Notes under the pieces: model-generated | Databases searched by the model: none | What the model saw: only the letters and a program-made list of their open reading frames with translations | Told to the model about the DNA's origin: nothing | Source of the DNA: Macrococcoides epidermidis | GTDB taxonomy: Bacteria; Bacillota; Bacilli; Staphylococcales; Staphylococcaceae | Reading direction: 5' to 3' (one strand) | Length of the DNA stretch: 64,000 nt | NCBI RefSeq assembly: GCF_042659445.1 | Contig: NZ_JBHSSR010000002.1 | In this document: piece by piece, positions 44,366 through 52,911 of the stretch | Layout of the letters: the number at the start of each line of letters is the position of its first letter | Numbering within the stretch: the stretch's first letter is position 1 | Translations under genes and position numbers: made by a program

Positions 44366-46312
44366 ATGGCAATCGTAGATAAAGATAGACAAAGATTTGA
44401 TGAAGTCACAAAAAAGGACAGAATAGGGTTAATTAATGCATTAATTCATGCATCATATAAAATCGAAGATTATAAATATAAGTTATTAGGCATAAATAGA
44501 AATTTATCTAATGCAGAAAAAATTGTTGTTAGATTGATTCCATTACTCGAGATATATAAAAGAGAAGGAAGATTTAGCAGTTTTGGTGAAAATTTAGAAG
44601 AAGCAGTTTCAAACCTTTCTACTGATTCAATTGATGAGGAGACATTAAAAAAATACTTAAAAAAATTTGATTCATTACGAACACCTGGTAATGAGATGGG
44701 AATTTGGATTGATAAAGCTTATACACTTTCAAATATGGCAAATGAAGTAGCAGAAGGGACATTGAGTATAAGGAATTATATTTCAATTGTTTTTATTAAT
44801 TTATTTAGTTATTTTTATATTGACGGAGAGCTAAAATATAAAAATATTTTGTATGAAATATTAACTTATTTTAAAGTGTACGGAAAAGATAAATCTTACA
44901 GTAAAGAAACTTTGATAGATATATTACACTTTGAAAATGAAAAAGACAATATTAAGAAAAATAATCAAAAAAATATACTATTTGACTATCTAATTTCTAC
45001 TGAATTTTTTATTAAGAGTGAGCAAAATAATGAGAAATTTTTATTAAGCGAATTTGCTCAGAACTATCTAGACGATTTAATTGAACTTTGTAACTTAAAA
45101 TATAAATTTCACGAATTTGAAGATGTTAAGCAGCTATTAAATAGAAATACCAATAGTTTAGCATATGCAAAATATTTATCTGAAAACAAAAATAAATTTT
45201 TAATGTTAAAAGCCAAATATTTCTTAGAAAAAAACAAATTATATAATAACAATGAAAAAGTTACAGATTCAAACATAATTTCAGAAAACAAACTATTTTA
45301 CGGTGCTCCTGGTACTGGTAAGTCCTTTAATATTCAAAAATTTATTAGAAAAAATGGGCTGCAAGATTATAAGAATAAATTAGAACACCCAAATGTTTTT
45401 AGAACTACATTACATCCAGAATCATCATATCATGATTTTGTAGGTCAAATAATGCCTGTAGTGACTAAAGATAATGATGGCAAAGATTTAATAAAATATG
45501 ATTTTAAGCCACAAGTTTTTACTTTAGCACTTGAAAGAGCTCTTGAGAAAAGAGATGAACCTGTCTTTTTAATACTAGAAGAAATGAGTCGCGCAAATGT
45601 TGCAGCAGTTTTTGGAGATATATTTCAGTTACTTGATAGAGATGAAGATGGTAGAAGTGAATATTTAATTGATAATGAATTAATTCAAAAGTATTTAAAT
45701 GAGCAATTCTCAAGGAAGAATATAGGTTTATCCTTATCGAAAATTTATATTCCGCATAATCTATTCATTATAGGTACAGTTAATACTAGTGATCAAAACG
45801 TATTTGTAATGGATACAGCATTTAAAAGAAGATTTGAATTTGAATATTTAGATGCAAATTATGCAGCACTAGACGAAGCTGGTAAACCATTAAATAACTT
45901 TGTATTTAACATTGGAAAGATGAATTTTTCATGGATTAATTTTATCCATAATCTAAATGAATTTATTGTAGATGATTTAAATGGTTTAGGCTTAACAGAA
46001 GATAAGCAATTAGGCCAATTCTTTATTAAATTTAAATTGGATGACAATGAATTAACTGAACAATCAATAGTTACAAATATAGAAAATCAAGATAATTATT
46101 CTGTTAACTACGATAAATTAAAAGGCAAATTATTGCAATATTTGTGGAATGACGTTCGTGGCGCGTCTTATTCTGAGAAATCATTATTTGATAGTAATAT
46201 TAAGAGTTTTGGAGAACTTTATAAAAAGTTTGAAGAAAAAGAACAAGTATTTTCTAAGGAATTTTTAGAAAAATTTGTTAAAGAAGAGTCATATAATGAA
46301 ATACAAAACTAA
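44366..46312 (+). CDS. McrB-like GTPase subunit of the restriction enzyme (R1.LlaJI-like)
   Basis: 648 residues. An N-terminal part of about 300 residues without motifs, probably for DNA recognition, then an AAA+ module: Walker A FYGAPGTGKSFN (about 311-322), TLHPESSYHDFVGQIMP (about 347-363), Walker B FLILEEMSRANVAAVFGD (about 399-416) and the GTP-specificity motif NTSDQN (about 472-477) followed by DTAFKRRFEF. It should drive DNA translocation and activate the nuclease. Four bases after the second methyltransferase and overlapping the nuclease gene by 17 bp. Confidence 0.88.
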   Translation: MAIVDKDRQRFDEVTKKDRIGLINALIHASYKIEDYKYKLLGINRNLSNAEKIVVRLIPLLEIYKREGRFSSFGENLEEAVSNLSTDSIDEETLKKYLKKFDSLRTPGNEMGIWIDKAYTLSNMANEVAEGTLSIRNYISIVFINLFSYFYIDGELKYKNILYEILTYFKVYGKDKSYSKETLIDILHFENEKDNIKKNNQKNILFDYLISTEFFIKSEQNNEKFLLSEFAQNYLDDLIELCNLKYKFHEFEDVKQLLNRNTNSLAYAKYLSENKNKFLMLKAKYFLEKNKLYNNNEKVTDSNIISENKLFYGAPGTGKSFNIQKFIRKNGLQDYKNKLEHPNVFRTTLHPESSYHDFVGQIMPVVTKDNDGKDLIKYDFKPQVFTLALERALEKRDEPVFLILEEMSRANVAAVFGDIFQLLDRDEDGRSEYLIDNELIQKYLNEQFSRKNIGLSLSKIYIPHNLFIIGTVNTSDQNVFVMDTAFKRRFEFEYLDANYAALDEAGKPLNNFVFNIGKMNFSWINFIHNLNEFIVDDLNGLGLTEDKQLGQFFIKFKLDDNELTEQSIVTNIENQDNYSVNYDKLKGKLLQYLWNDVRGASYSEKSLFDSNIKSFGELYKKFEEKEQVFSKEFLEKFVKEESYNEIQN

Positions 46313-47561
46313 TTATATAGTTTTGCAGGATGGGGTTGCAATATCAAAGGAATTTGAAAACAAATATAAAGATATTTTTTCCTTAGCAGATTTTAGACGT
46401 AAAGAAAATGATATTGTAACCGACTTTGTGGGTTTTGTTACTTATAATAATGATGTATTTGTTAGTTTTCCAAAACACTTTTATTCAAATATCGATCTAA
46501 AACAAATTAAAGAAATCGAAAATTTGAACAAAGATATAAAATTACTTTTTAACTGTATAAAAAAAGCAATACTTAAAAAAACTTTGACATCGATAGGTAT
46601 TAATGATGATCTAAATAAAGATTATCCTATGAGATCCTTTTTTCAGATCTATGAATACTATCAAAAGTATGGATTATATTATGATGAAATTAAAACGCAA
46701 AAATTAGGTGGTACTGGTAAAGTCAATTGGAATAAAACGATAAAAAAATCACCAGTAATTATTTCAAACGGTAATATTATTTTTAATCCATTAATAACTA
46801 ATTCTAATCAAAAAAATGCCGTTTTTATAAGTGAGTGTATGACTTTTGCTATAAACTCAACTATAGAAAAATTTTCTTTTATATTAAATTATTCTACAAT
46901 CGATTTCGATATTAGTAGTACTGGTTGGGATAACAAAGACTTTATTATTAATAAACTTAAAGCTGTGTTAAACGAAACGTTTAAAGATTATCAAAAGAAA
47001 CTGATTTTGAGTCTTATTGAATTTTTTGAATATAGAAAGAGTGGCAACAATACAGTTAGAATGACTATTAATTCATTTAATTTAATTTGGGAACAGATTT
47101 TAGAAAATTATTTGAACAGTTATTTTATTGGAATAAGTGGAAATGGTTATCTAGAGTTTTCTGATATCAAGAATAAAAAAATGAAAAGTTTTACAAAAGC
47201 ATCAGAGATTACAGATTTAAGTGAAAATCGCTATACTGTAGAACCAGATTATTATTATTTCGGTTCAGATTATAAACTTATTCTTGATGCAAAATATTAT
47301 GATGAAGTAAGAGGGCTCAATTATAAACAAGCTTCATACTATTTTTTATTAAAACATCATAATTTATTTAATAATGGAAATTTAGAAACATGGAAAACAT
47401 ATAATATTTTATTGCTACCTACAAGTCGTATTCAAAATCATGAAAGTAATAAAAGAAAACATTATGTTCAGAATACTGATTATAATAAGGAGGAACAAGA
47501 TTTTACTATTAATGAACAGTATTTTAATATAAAAATGTTGATGAATTATTATTTATTATAA
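46296..47561 (+). CDS. LlaJI-family / McrC-like restriction endonuclease subunit (R2)
   Basis: 421 residues from ATG 46296; a reading from 46275 is longer but without a ribosome site. The N-terminus (TNYIVLQDGV) and general layout fit the LlaJI restriction-endonuclease family. The C-terminal PD-(D/E)xK core is visible as EPDYYYFGSDYKLILDAKYY (about 317-336: Asp, then Asp-x-Lys). It cleaves DNA in complex with the McrB-like subunit. AT-rich, with many ATA/AAA codons, as in the rest of the island. Confidence 0.83.
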   Translation: MKYKTNYIVLQDGVAISKEFENKYKDIFSLADFRRKENDIVTDFVGFVTYNNDVFVSFPKHFYSNIDLKQIKEIENLNKDIKLLFNCIKKAILKKTLTSIGINDDLNKDYPMRSFFQIYEYYQKYGLYYDEIKTQKLGGTGKVNWNKTIKKSPVIISNGNIIFNPLITNSNQKNAVFISECMTFAINSTIEKFSFILNYSTIDFDISSTGWDNKDFIINKLKAVLNETFKDYQKKLILSLIEFFEYRKSGNNTVRMTINSFNLIWEQILENYLNSYFIGISGNGYLEFSDIKNKKMKSFTKASEITDLSENRYTVEPDYYYFGSDYKLILDAKYYDEVRGLNYKQASYYFLLKHHNLFNNGNLETWKTYNILLLPTSRIQNHESNKRKHYVQNTDYNKEEQDFTINEQYFNIKMLMNYYLL

Positions 47562-47656
47562 AATATTAACTTTTTAATCATTTTCACTAATTCAAAAATA
47601 TATTAAAACGATTTCGATATTATTTATATAAATCTTATTAGTCTAGAGGTGTTTTG

Positions 47657-48070
47657 ATGGACGTACACACACCGGAACAGAGACGACATAATATGCAGAA
47701 AATTACTGGCAAGAATACTAAACCTGAAGAAATAGTTCGTAAATATTTATTCCATAGGGGTATAAGATATACAAAAAATGCTAAAGATTTACCTGGAAAA
47801 CCTGATCTGTATATATCAAAATATAATGTTGCAGTTTTTGTAAATGGTTGTTTTTGGCATGTTCATAACTGTGAATTATTTGTTATGCCTAAGTCAAATA
47901 AAGAATTCTGGCAGAAAAAATTAGATAGTAATGTATCCAGAGATGAACGCAATATTGAGGAATTGAATGAATTAGGAATTCGTGTGATTGTTGTCTGGGA
48001 ATGTGGCTTGAAGAAGAACGATAGAGAAGAAACGTTAAATGATTTGTATGACATGATAGTTGGTGGTTAA
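47657..48070 (+). CDS. vsr: Very short patch repair endonuclease (Vsr)
   Basis: 137 residues from ATG 47657 after AGAGGTG. Vsr nicks T:G mismatches that arise when 5-methylcytosine deaminates. Motifs: MQKITGKNTKPE (about 14-25), RGIRYTKNAKDLPGKPDLY (about 34-52, with the catalytic Asp), VFVNGCFWHVHNC (about 59-71), and NVSRDERNIEELNELG. Position after two C5 methyltransferases fits its task of removing the mutagenic by-product. Separate promoter likely, since 95 bp separate it from the nuclease. Confidence 0.93.
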   Translation: MDVHTPEQRRHNMQKITGKNTKPEEIVRKYLFHRGIRYTKNAKDLPGKPDLYISKYNVAVFVNGCFWHVHNCELFVMPKSNKEFWQKKLDSNVSRDERNIEELNELGIRVIVVWECGLKKNDREETLNDLYDMIVGG

Positions 48071-48090
48071 TAATATATAAATATAAAATG

Positions 48091-48119
48091 AAGTACCAAT
48101 CGATAGGTTGGTACTTTTT
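48091..48119 (+). terminator. Terminator of the restriction-modification island
   Basis: AAGTACCAA/TTGGTACTT stem then TTT. Confidence 0.75.
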
Positions 48120-48129
48120 AGTTTGATTT

Positions 48130-48174
48130 TTAAGGTAACTTTAAGGTTCTGAATACCTCCAATAATAGTATAAT
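48130..48174 (+). promoter_or_regulatory. TTAAGG direct-repeat promoter, box 1
   Basis: TTAAGG at 48130-48135 and 48141-48146 (11-bp period, TAACT between), then 22 bp to a perfect -10 TATAAT (48169-48174). No -35 consensus exists, as in promoters activated by OmpR/PhoB-family regulators. Confidence 0.7.
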
Positions 48175-48198
48175 AAATACAAACAGAGGAGGTATTTT

Positions 48199-48771
48199 AT
48201 GGGAACTAAAGCGAGATGGATTTCAAGTGCTTTAATTGTTTTAACAATCGTTGGGCTGATAACGTTATGGGAGTTTAATAAATTTGAACAACCGAAATAC
48301 ATTTCATCATTCGGAGATACGCCTGAAAGTATGGAGGGAAAAGAGTTCGATACTATTGATGAAGCTGTCAATCAATTTGCAAAAGCCTATTCTAAAGAGA
48401 TAGGGGTTTCGAGCTATGATACATTCTATAAAGTAACAGATAAATTTGAACAACAACATCAAATACCGGGTGTAATGACATTTGATTTCCTAATTGATAA
48501 TGAAAATCATAAAATGCTACATATTTCACCATTTTATATCAATGAGAAGAATAACAAGTATTCAGTTATGGCTTTCTCTGGTGCGGGAAATGCTCAGACG
48601 GTTAAAGATTCTCCAAAATATGGAGGATTCTATCAGCCCATAGAAAATTATAATTATGATTTCATCGTTTCTAAACACAAGAAATATATACCGAAATCTG
48701 ATGTTGTTATCCATTTGAAAAAGCATAAGATATATATGGGGATTATAAGGTATAAAGATTCTTTCTTTTGA
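48199..48771 (+). CDS. Membrane-anchored unknown protein, paralogue 1
   Basis: 190 residues. GGAGG is 6 bp upstream. One N-terminal hydrophobic segment (about 9-25, after TKAR) acts as uncleaved signal anchor, and the rest would be outside the cell. The domain has NQFAKAYSKE, QQHQIPGVMTFDFLIDNE and ISPFYINEKNNKYSVM. It is a paralogue of the protein at 49347, with a 43-bp stretch around the start codon identical in DNA. No family recognised. Driven by TTAAGG box 1. Confidence 0.7.
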   Translation: MGTKARWISSALIVLTIVGLITLWEFNKFEQPKYISSFGDTPESMEGKEFDTIDEAVNQFAKAYSKEIGVSSYDTFYKVTDKFEQQHQIPGVMTFDFLIDNENHKMLHISPFYINEKNNKYSVMAFSGAGNAQTVKDSPKYGGFYQPIENYNYDFIVSKHKKYIPKSDVVIHLKKHKIYMGIIRYKDSFF

Positions 48772-48874
48772 TGAAATGGTAGAGGAATAGAACTTTATTT
48801 ACATAATGTGCTATTAACATGTGATGTATTGATTTATATATTATTAACGTCTGCTATTTATAGCATTAATAATC

Positions 48875-48912
48875 ACTATCCTCGCACTTTAAGGTGCGAG
48901 GGTAGTTTTATT
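48875..48912 (+). terminator. Terminator
   Basis: ACTATCCTCGCAC/GTGCGAGGGTAGT stem with a TTAAG-containing loop, then TTTT. Confidence 0.8.
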
Positions 48913-48965
48913 TTGAATAATATAGATGTATGATAGTTTTAACCAATTTGAAATGAGTTAATCTT

Positions 48966-49220
48966 ATGTATAAACAAATATTAATAATCTTTTTTAAAAC
49001 TTTCAATTTACTTATTAAATCATTAGTAGCAGCCATTGCTGTTTATTTAGTAGGGAGTATATTTTTTGATTATCAAGTCATAGATATCATCGATAAATAT
49101 TTCATTATTATATTTCTAGTAGCAGCAATCATTTCATCAATTCTTGATGTAGAGATTGAAGATATGGAAAATATTTTGATGCAAAAGGTGAAAAAATGGC
49201 ATAGATACGGAAAGTATTAA
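48966..49220 (+). CDS. Small membrane protein with KKWHRYGKY tail
   Basis: 84 residues, two hydrophobic segments (about 16-32 and 44-60), an acidic stretch DVEIEDMENIL and a basic aromatic end KKWHRYGKY. The protein at 63693 has the same order, ending GKWRRYRI, so both belong to one small family I cannot name. No clear ribosome site (TGAGTTAATCTT), so translation may be weak. It lies between the two paralogues 48199 and 49347. Confidence 0.55.
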   Translation: MYKQILIIFFKTFNLLIKSLVAAIAVYLVGSIFFDYQVIDIIDKYFIIIFLVAAIISSILDVEIEDMENILMQKVKKWHRYGKY

Positions 49221-49277
49221 GAGCAGTCATTGTTGATTTCTTCATCATTATTATCTAGTTTAAAGTTAATTTCAAAT

Positions 49278-49322
49278 TTTGGGTAACTTTAAGGTTCTTA
49301 TACCTACCTTAAGATGTATAAT
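49278..49322 (+). promoter_or_regulatory. TTAAGG direct-repeat promoter, box 2
   Basis: Degenerate TTTGGG (49278-49283) and TTAAGG (49289-49294) with the same TAACT spacer, then 22 bp to TATAAT (49317-49322). Confidence 0.65.
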
Positions 49323-49346
49323 TAATTTATACAAAGGAGGTATTTT

Positions 49347-49928
49347 ATGGGAACTAAAGCGAGATGGATTTCAAGTGTGATCATTGTATTAACTATAGTT
49401 GGTTTAATTGTATTGTGGGAGTTGAATAAACCTGATAAGCCTGATGTCTGGGGTTACTTTGGTTCTACTCCAGAATCGGTGAAAGGGAAATCTTTCAATT
49501 CGATTGATGAAGCGGTTGAAGCGTTTGCAAACGCATATGCAAAAGAAGCGATGGTCAATCAGTATGATAAATATTACAATGTGACAGATAAATTTAATAA
49601 GCAACACCAGATTCCTGGCGTTATTACGTTTAAAATGGCTGTAGATAATGAAAAGAATGAAATATTACATGCAGCACCTTTTTATATCAATGAAAAGGAT
49701 AACAAGTATTCTGTGATTGCTGAAGGTATTTCTGGATCTTCAGAAAGAATAAAAGAATCACCGAAATATGTTTTTTTTACTCAGCCAATCGATAATCATG
49801 TGTATGATTTTATAATTTCTAAAGAGAAAAAATATTTACCGAAAACAGATACAACTTTAGATTTAAAAGAACATAAATTATTTATTGGTATTGATAGAAA
49901 TGATAGATATGAAGAAATAGAAGAATAA
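49347..49928 (+). CDS. Membrane-anchored unknown protein, paralogue 2
   Basis: 193 residues. AAAGGAGG is 6 bp before ATG. Same layout as the 48199 protein: signal anchor (about 9-25), then FGSTPESVKGKSFNSIDEAV, KQHQIPGVITFKMAVDNE and APFYINEKDNKYSVIAE. Roughly half of the residues match paralogue 1. Transcribed from TTAAGG box 2. Tandem duplication with divergence suggests an immunity or envelope role, which is only inference. Confidence 0.7.
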   Translation: MGTKARWISSVIIVLTIVGLIVLWELNKPDKPDVWGYFGSTPESVKGKSFNSIDEAVEAFANAYAKEAMVNQYDKYYNVTDKFNKQHQIPGVITFKMAVDNEKNEILHAAPFYINEKDNKYSVIAEGISGSSERIKESPKYVFFTQPIDNHVYDFIISKEKKYLPKTDTTLDLKEHKLFIGIDRNDRYEEIEE

Positions 49929-49936
49929 TTTTACGA

Positions 49937-49973
49937 ATGAGTATTTTTTAAATTAGAGAATACTCATTTTTGT
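49937..49973 (+). terminator. Terminator of paralogue 2
   Basis: AATGAGTATT/AATACTCATT stem, then TTTT. Confidence 0.75.
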
Positions 49974-49982
49974 TATCTTAAA

Positions 49983-50000
49983 AAACAACAACTGTTGTTT
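49983..50000. promoter_or_regulatory. Operator-like palindrome before lacR
   Basis: Perfect palindrome AAACAACA-AC-TGTTGTTT, followed by further TTGTTTG repeats (50005-50020). DeoR/LacR-type repressors bind TGTTT-rich sites, so this is a candidate lacR operator. Confidence 0.5.
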
Positions 50001-50054
50001 AATTTGTTTGTTTTGTTTAAAATATAAACATAAAGTAAACAGAAAGGGCTTTTT

Positions 50055-50810
50055 ATGAATAAATACGAACGATTAGATGAGATTGCAAATTTAGTTAATA
50101 AAAAAGGTACAATTCGAATAAAAGAGATTGTAGATTCTTTGAAAGTTTCAGATATGACTGTAAGGCGAGATTTAGCAGAACTTGAAGAGAAGGGTATATT
50201 AACAAAAATACATGGTGGTGCGAGGAGTAATTCGGCATTTCAATATACAGAAATGTCTCATAATGAAAAGCATACTCAGTGCGTGGAAGAGAAGAGACAA
50301 ATTGCTAAAAAAGCTGCGGAACTGATAGAAGAGGGGAATACTATTTTTTTAGGTCCTGGCACGACTGTAGAGCTCTTAGCTGAAGAGATATCTAATACAA
50401 GAATAAGTATTATTACGAATTGTCTACCTGTATTTAATATATTATTCAGGAAAAAATCTGATAAGTTTAGAGTATATTTAATTGGTGGTGAGATGAGAGA
50501 ACTGACTGAATCTTTTTCAGGTGATATGACTAATAGTACTTTAGAAAAGATGAGATTTAGCAAGATGTTCTTTAGTGCAAATGGCGTTAAAGGCTCTGAT
50601 GTAATGACCTCTTCTCATGAAGAAGCATATACGCAGCAATTAGCGATTAAAAACTCGATTGAAAAGTATCTTTTAGTCGATTCCTCAAAGCTCGGTAAAG
50701 AAGACTTTGTTTCATTCTGCGATCTTAAGTCACTTACTGCAATTGTAATTGATGATAAAAATGTGAGTAAGACTAAAGGATTAGAAATATTTACTGAGGT
50801 TATTATTTAG
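50055..50810 (+). CDS. lacR: Lactose PTS repressor (DeoR family)
   Basis: 251 residues. DeoR helix-turn-helix at the N-terminus (IKEIVDSLKVSDMTVRRDL, about 21-39, and ILTKIHGGA), then the sugar-phosphate sensing domain with FLGPGTTVELLAEEI (about 98-112), TNCLPVF, IGGEMRE and DSSKLGKEDF (about 213-222). LacR releases the lac operon when tagatose-6-phosphate accumulates. It is separated from lacA by a strong terminator and faces the operon in the same direction. Confidence 0.92.
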   Translation: MNKYERLDEIANLVNKKGTIRIKEIVDSLKVSDMTVRRDLAELEEKGILTKIHGGARSNSAFQYTEMSHNEKHTQCVEEKRQIAKKAAELIEEGNTIFLGPGTTVELLAEEISNTRISIITNCLPVFNILFRKKSDKFRVYLIGGEMRELTESFSGDMTNSTLEKMRFSKMFFSANGVKGSDVMTSSHEEAYTQQLAIKNSIEKYLLVDSSKLGKEDFVSFCDLKSLTAIVIDDKNVSKTKGLEIFTEVII

Positions 50811-50826
50811 AATTATATATTGAGTA

Positions 50827-50874
50827 AAAAGATCAAGTATAACTTAATTGTTATACTTGATCTTTTGTTTTTTT
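50827..50874 (+). terminator. Terminator of lacR
   Basis: Perfect 17-bp stem AAAAGATCAAGTATAAC/GTTATACTTGATCTTTT then T-run. Confidence 0.92.
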
Positions 50875-50901
50875 AAAATAAACAAAATCAAACAAATAAT
50901 G

Positions 50902-50930
50902 TTGCTTTTTTGTTTGATAAGTATTATAAT
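50902..50930 (+). promoter_or_regulatory. lacABCDFEG promoter
   Basis: TTGCTT (50902-50907), 17 bp, TATAAT (50925-50930). A-rich and T-rich LacR-like half-sites (AAACAAA, TTTGTTTGA, TTTAAACA) surround and overlap it. Confidence 0.7.
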
Positions 50931-50947
50931 TTAAACATAATCAAACA

Positions 50948-50961
50948 TGTAAACGCTTATA
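50948..50961. promoter_or_regulatory. Catabolite-responsive element of the lac operon
   Basis: TGTAAACGCTTATA matches the CcpA cre consensus at 13 of 14 positions and lies about 10 bp past the expected transcription start, a repressing position. Confidence 0.8.
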
Positions 50962-50999
50962 TTGTTTAAACGAACAAAAATATCGAAAGGATGAAGGAA

Positions 51000-51428
51000 A
51001 TGAAAGTTGTATTAGGATCTGATAAAAGTGGACAAAGTTTAAAGAACAAGATTCATGAGTTTTTAACAGAAAAAGGTTATGACGTTATTGATACGTCAAA
51101 TGAATCACATGAAGATTTCGTAGATGCTACTTTAGCTGTTGTTTCAAAAGTGCAAGAGGATGAAAGTAATTTAGGTATTATGGTTGATGCATATGGTGCA
51201 GGTAGTTTTATGGTAGCTACAAAAGTTAAAGGTATGATTGCAGCAGAAGTATCAGATGAAAGATCAGCTTATATGACTCGTGGACATAATAATGCTCGAA
51301 TGATTACTATGGGATCTGAAATTGTTGGTGATGAATTAGCAATAAATATTGTAAATGCTTTTGTAACAGGTAAATACGACGGTGGAAGACATCAAATTCG
51401 AGTAGATATGCTAAATAAAATGGCTTAA
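51000..51428 (+). CDS. lacA: Galactose-6-phosphate isomerase subunit A
   Basis: 142 residues from ATG 51000, 8 bp after AAGGA; the ATG at 50991 touches the ribosome site. This gives the same length as staphylococcal LacA as I remember it. RpiB/LacAB fold: VVLGSDKSGQSLK (about 3-15), DAYGAGSFMVATKVKGMIAA (about 62-82) and RGHNNARMITMGSEIVG (about 94-110). With LacB it turns galactose-6-phosphate into tagatose-6-phosphate. Confidence 0.93.
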   Translation: MKVVLGSDKSGQSLKNKIHEFLTEKGYDVIDTSNESHEDFVDATLAVVSKVQEDESNLGIMVDAYGAGSFMVATKVKGMIAAEVSDERSAYMTRGHNNARMITMGSEIVGDELAINIVNAFVTGKYDGGRHQIRVDMLNKMA

Positions 51429-51447
51429 TTTTAGGGAGGACTTAGAA

Positions 51448-51963
51448 ATGAAAATTGCAATTGGTTGTGACCATATAGTAACTGATACGAAGATGGAAGT
51501 TTCGAAATTTTTAAAATCTCAAGGACATGAAGTAATTGATTGTGGCACATATGATTTTACAAGAACGCATTATCCGATTTATGGCAAGAAGGTCGGTGAA
51601 GCAGTTTCAAGTGGCGAAGCTGATTTAGGTGTATGCATTTGTGGAACAGGTGTTGGAATAAGCAATGCAGCGAATAAAGTGCCTGGCGTGCGTTCAGCAT
51701 TAGTTAGAGATATGACGTCTGCTTTGTATGCTAAAGAAGAGCTGAATGCTAATGTTATAAGTTTTGGTGGAAAGATAATTGGTGAATTATTGATGTGTGA
51801 CATTATCGAAGCTTTTCTTGATGCAGAATATAAACCGAACGATAAAAATAAAGTATTGATAGAAAAGATTTCTAAACTAGACACAGCTGAGAATCAACAA
51901 AAAGATCCTGCTTTCTTTGATGAATTCCTGGAGAAGTGGGATAAGGGTGAATATCATGACTAA
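51448..51963 (+). CDS. lacB: Galactose-6-phosphate isomerase subunit B
   Basis: 171 residues after AGGGAGG. IAIGCDHIVTDTKMEVSKFL (about 3-22), DLGVCICGTGVGISNAANKV (about 60-79, with the Cys and the anion-binding loop) and the late DPAFFDEFLEKWDKGEYHD. Partner of LacA in one heteromeric enzyme. 19 bp after lacA and 12 bp before lacC. Confidence 0.95.
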   Translation: MKIAIGCDHIVTDTKMEVSKFLKSQGHEVIDCGTYDFTRTHYPIYGKKVGEAVSSGEADLGVCICGTGVGISNAANKVPGVRSALVRDMTSALYAKEELNANVISFGGKIIGELLMCDIIEAFLDAEYKPNDKNKVLIEKISKLDTAENQQKDPAFFDEFLEKWDKGEYHD

Positions 51964-51975
51964 GGAGTATAAGTA

Positions 51976-52908
51976 ATGATCTTGACAGTTACTCTTAATC
52001 CTTCAGTTGATATTTCCTACAAACTGAATCAACTGGAAATTGATAATGTTAATAGGACAAGTTCGGTTAGTAAAACAGCTGGTGGCAAAGGCTTAAATGT
52101 GACTAGAGTATTGTTCCAGGCAAATTCGCCAGTCATTGCAACTGGATTTAAAGGTGGGTATCTAGGAGCATTTATTGAAGATGAATTAAATGCATCACAA
52201 ATTAAAAATTCTTTCTATCCTATAAAAGAAGAAACTAGAAATTGTATAGCAGTGTTACATGAAGGAAATCAAACTGAAATATTAGAAAGCGGTCCATATA
52301 TTTCAACAGATGAATTACAAGGCTTTATTAAACATTTTGAAAAATTAATGGATGAAGTGCAATTAGTTGTTTTCTCTGGAAGTTTGCCTGCTGGGGTTCC
52401 GGTCAATTATTATTCAGATTTAATTAAAATTTGTAATCATAAATCAATTCCGGTTATCGCTGACACGTCAGGTATAGCATTAACAACGTTATTAGAGCAA
52501 TCTAATAAACCTTATGCTATAAAGCCTAATTTAGATGAACTATCACAGATACTCGGTTATACAGTTTCAGAAGATATAACAGAAATGAAGAATGCACTTA
52601 AACATGAAATGTTTAATGGAATACAATGGATATTTGTATCGCTAGGAGCAAATGGTTCTTTAGTAAAGCATGATGATGAATACTATAAGGTAAATATTCC
52701 TAAGATTGGAGTAGTCAATCCAGTAGGTTCAGGGGATGCAACTGTAGCTGGGTTTGCATCAGCTTATAGTAAAGATAAATCTGTCATTGAGATTATTAAA
52801 ACAGCAAATACTTTTGGTATGTTGAATGCAATGGAGCAACAAACAGGTTGTATTAACATAGATAAATTTGAAGGTTTATATAAGCAAATAAAAATTATAG
52901 AGGTGTAA
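51976..52908 (+). CDS. lacC: Tagatose-6-phosphate kinase
   Basis: 310 residues of the PfkB family. LTVTLNPSVDISYKLNQLE (about 3-21), GGKGLNVTRVL (about 37-47), FSGSLPAGVP (about 134-143) and the C-terminal signature NPVGSGDATVAGFASAYSKD with catalytic Asp (about 254-257). Makes tagatose-1,6-bisphosphate from ATP. AAGGAGT is 9 bp upstream. Confidence 0.95.
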   Translation: MILTVTLNPSVDISYKLNQLEIDNVNRTSSVSKTAGGKGLNVTRVLFQANSPVIATGFKGGYLGAFIEDELNASQIKNSFYPIKEETRNCIAVLHEGNQTEILESGPYISTDELQGFIKHFEKLMDEVQLVVFSGSLPAGVPVNYYSDLIKICNHKSIPVIADTSGIALTTLLEQSNKPYAIKPNLDELSQILGYTVSEDITEMKNALKHEMFNGIQWIFVSLGANGSLVKHDDEYYKVNIPKIGVVNPVGSGDATVAGFASAYSKDKSVIEIIKTANTFGMLNAMEQQTGCINIDKFEGLYKQIKIIEV

Positions 52909-52911
52909 AAC

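Noticed and set aside
48130..48146. Identification of the TTAAGG box as a SaeR site
   Set aside because: The SaeR site is GTTAAG-N6-GTTAAG with a 12-bp period; here the half-site is TTAAGG and the period 11 bp in all five copies.
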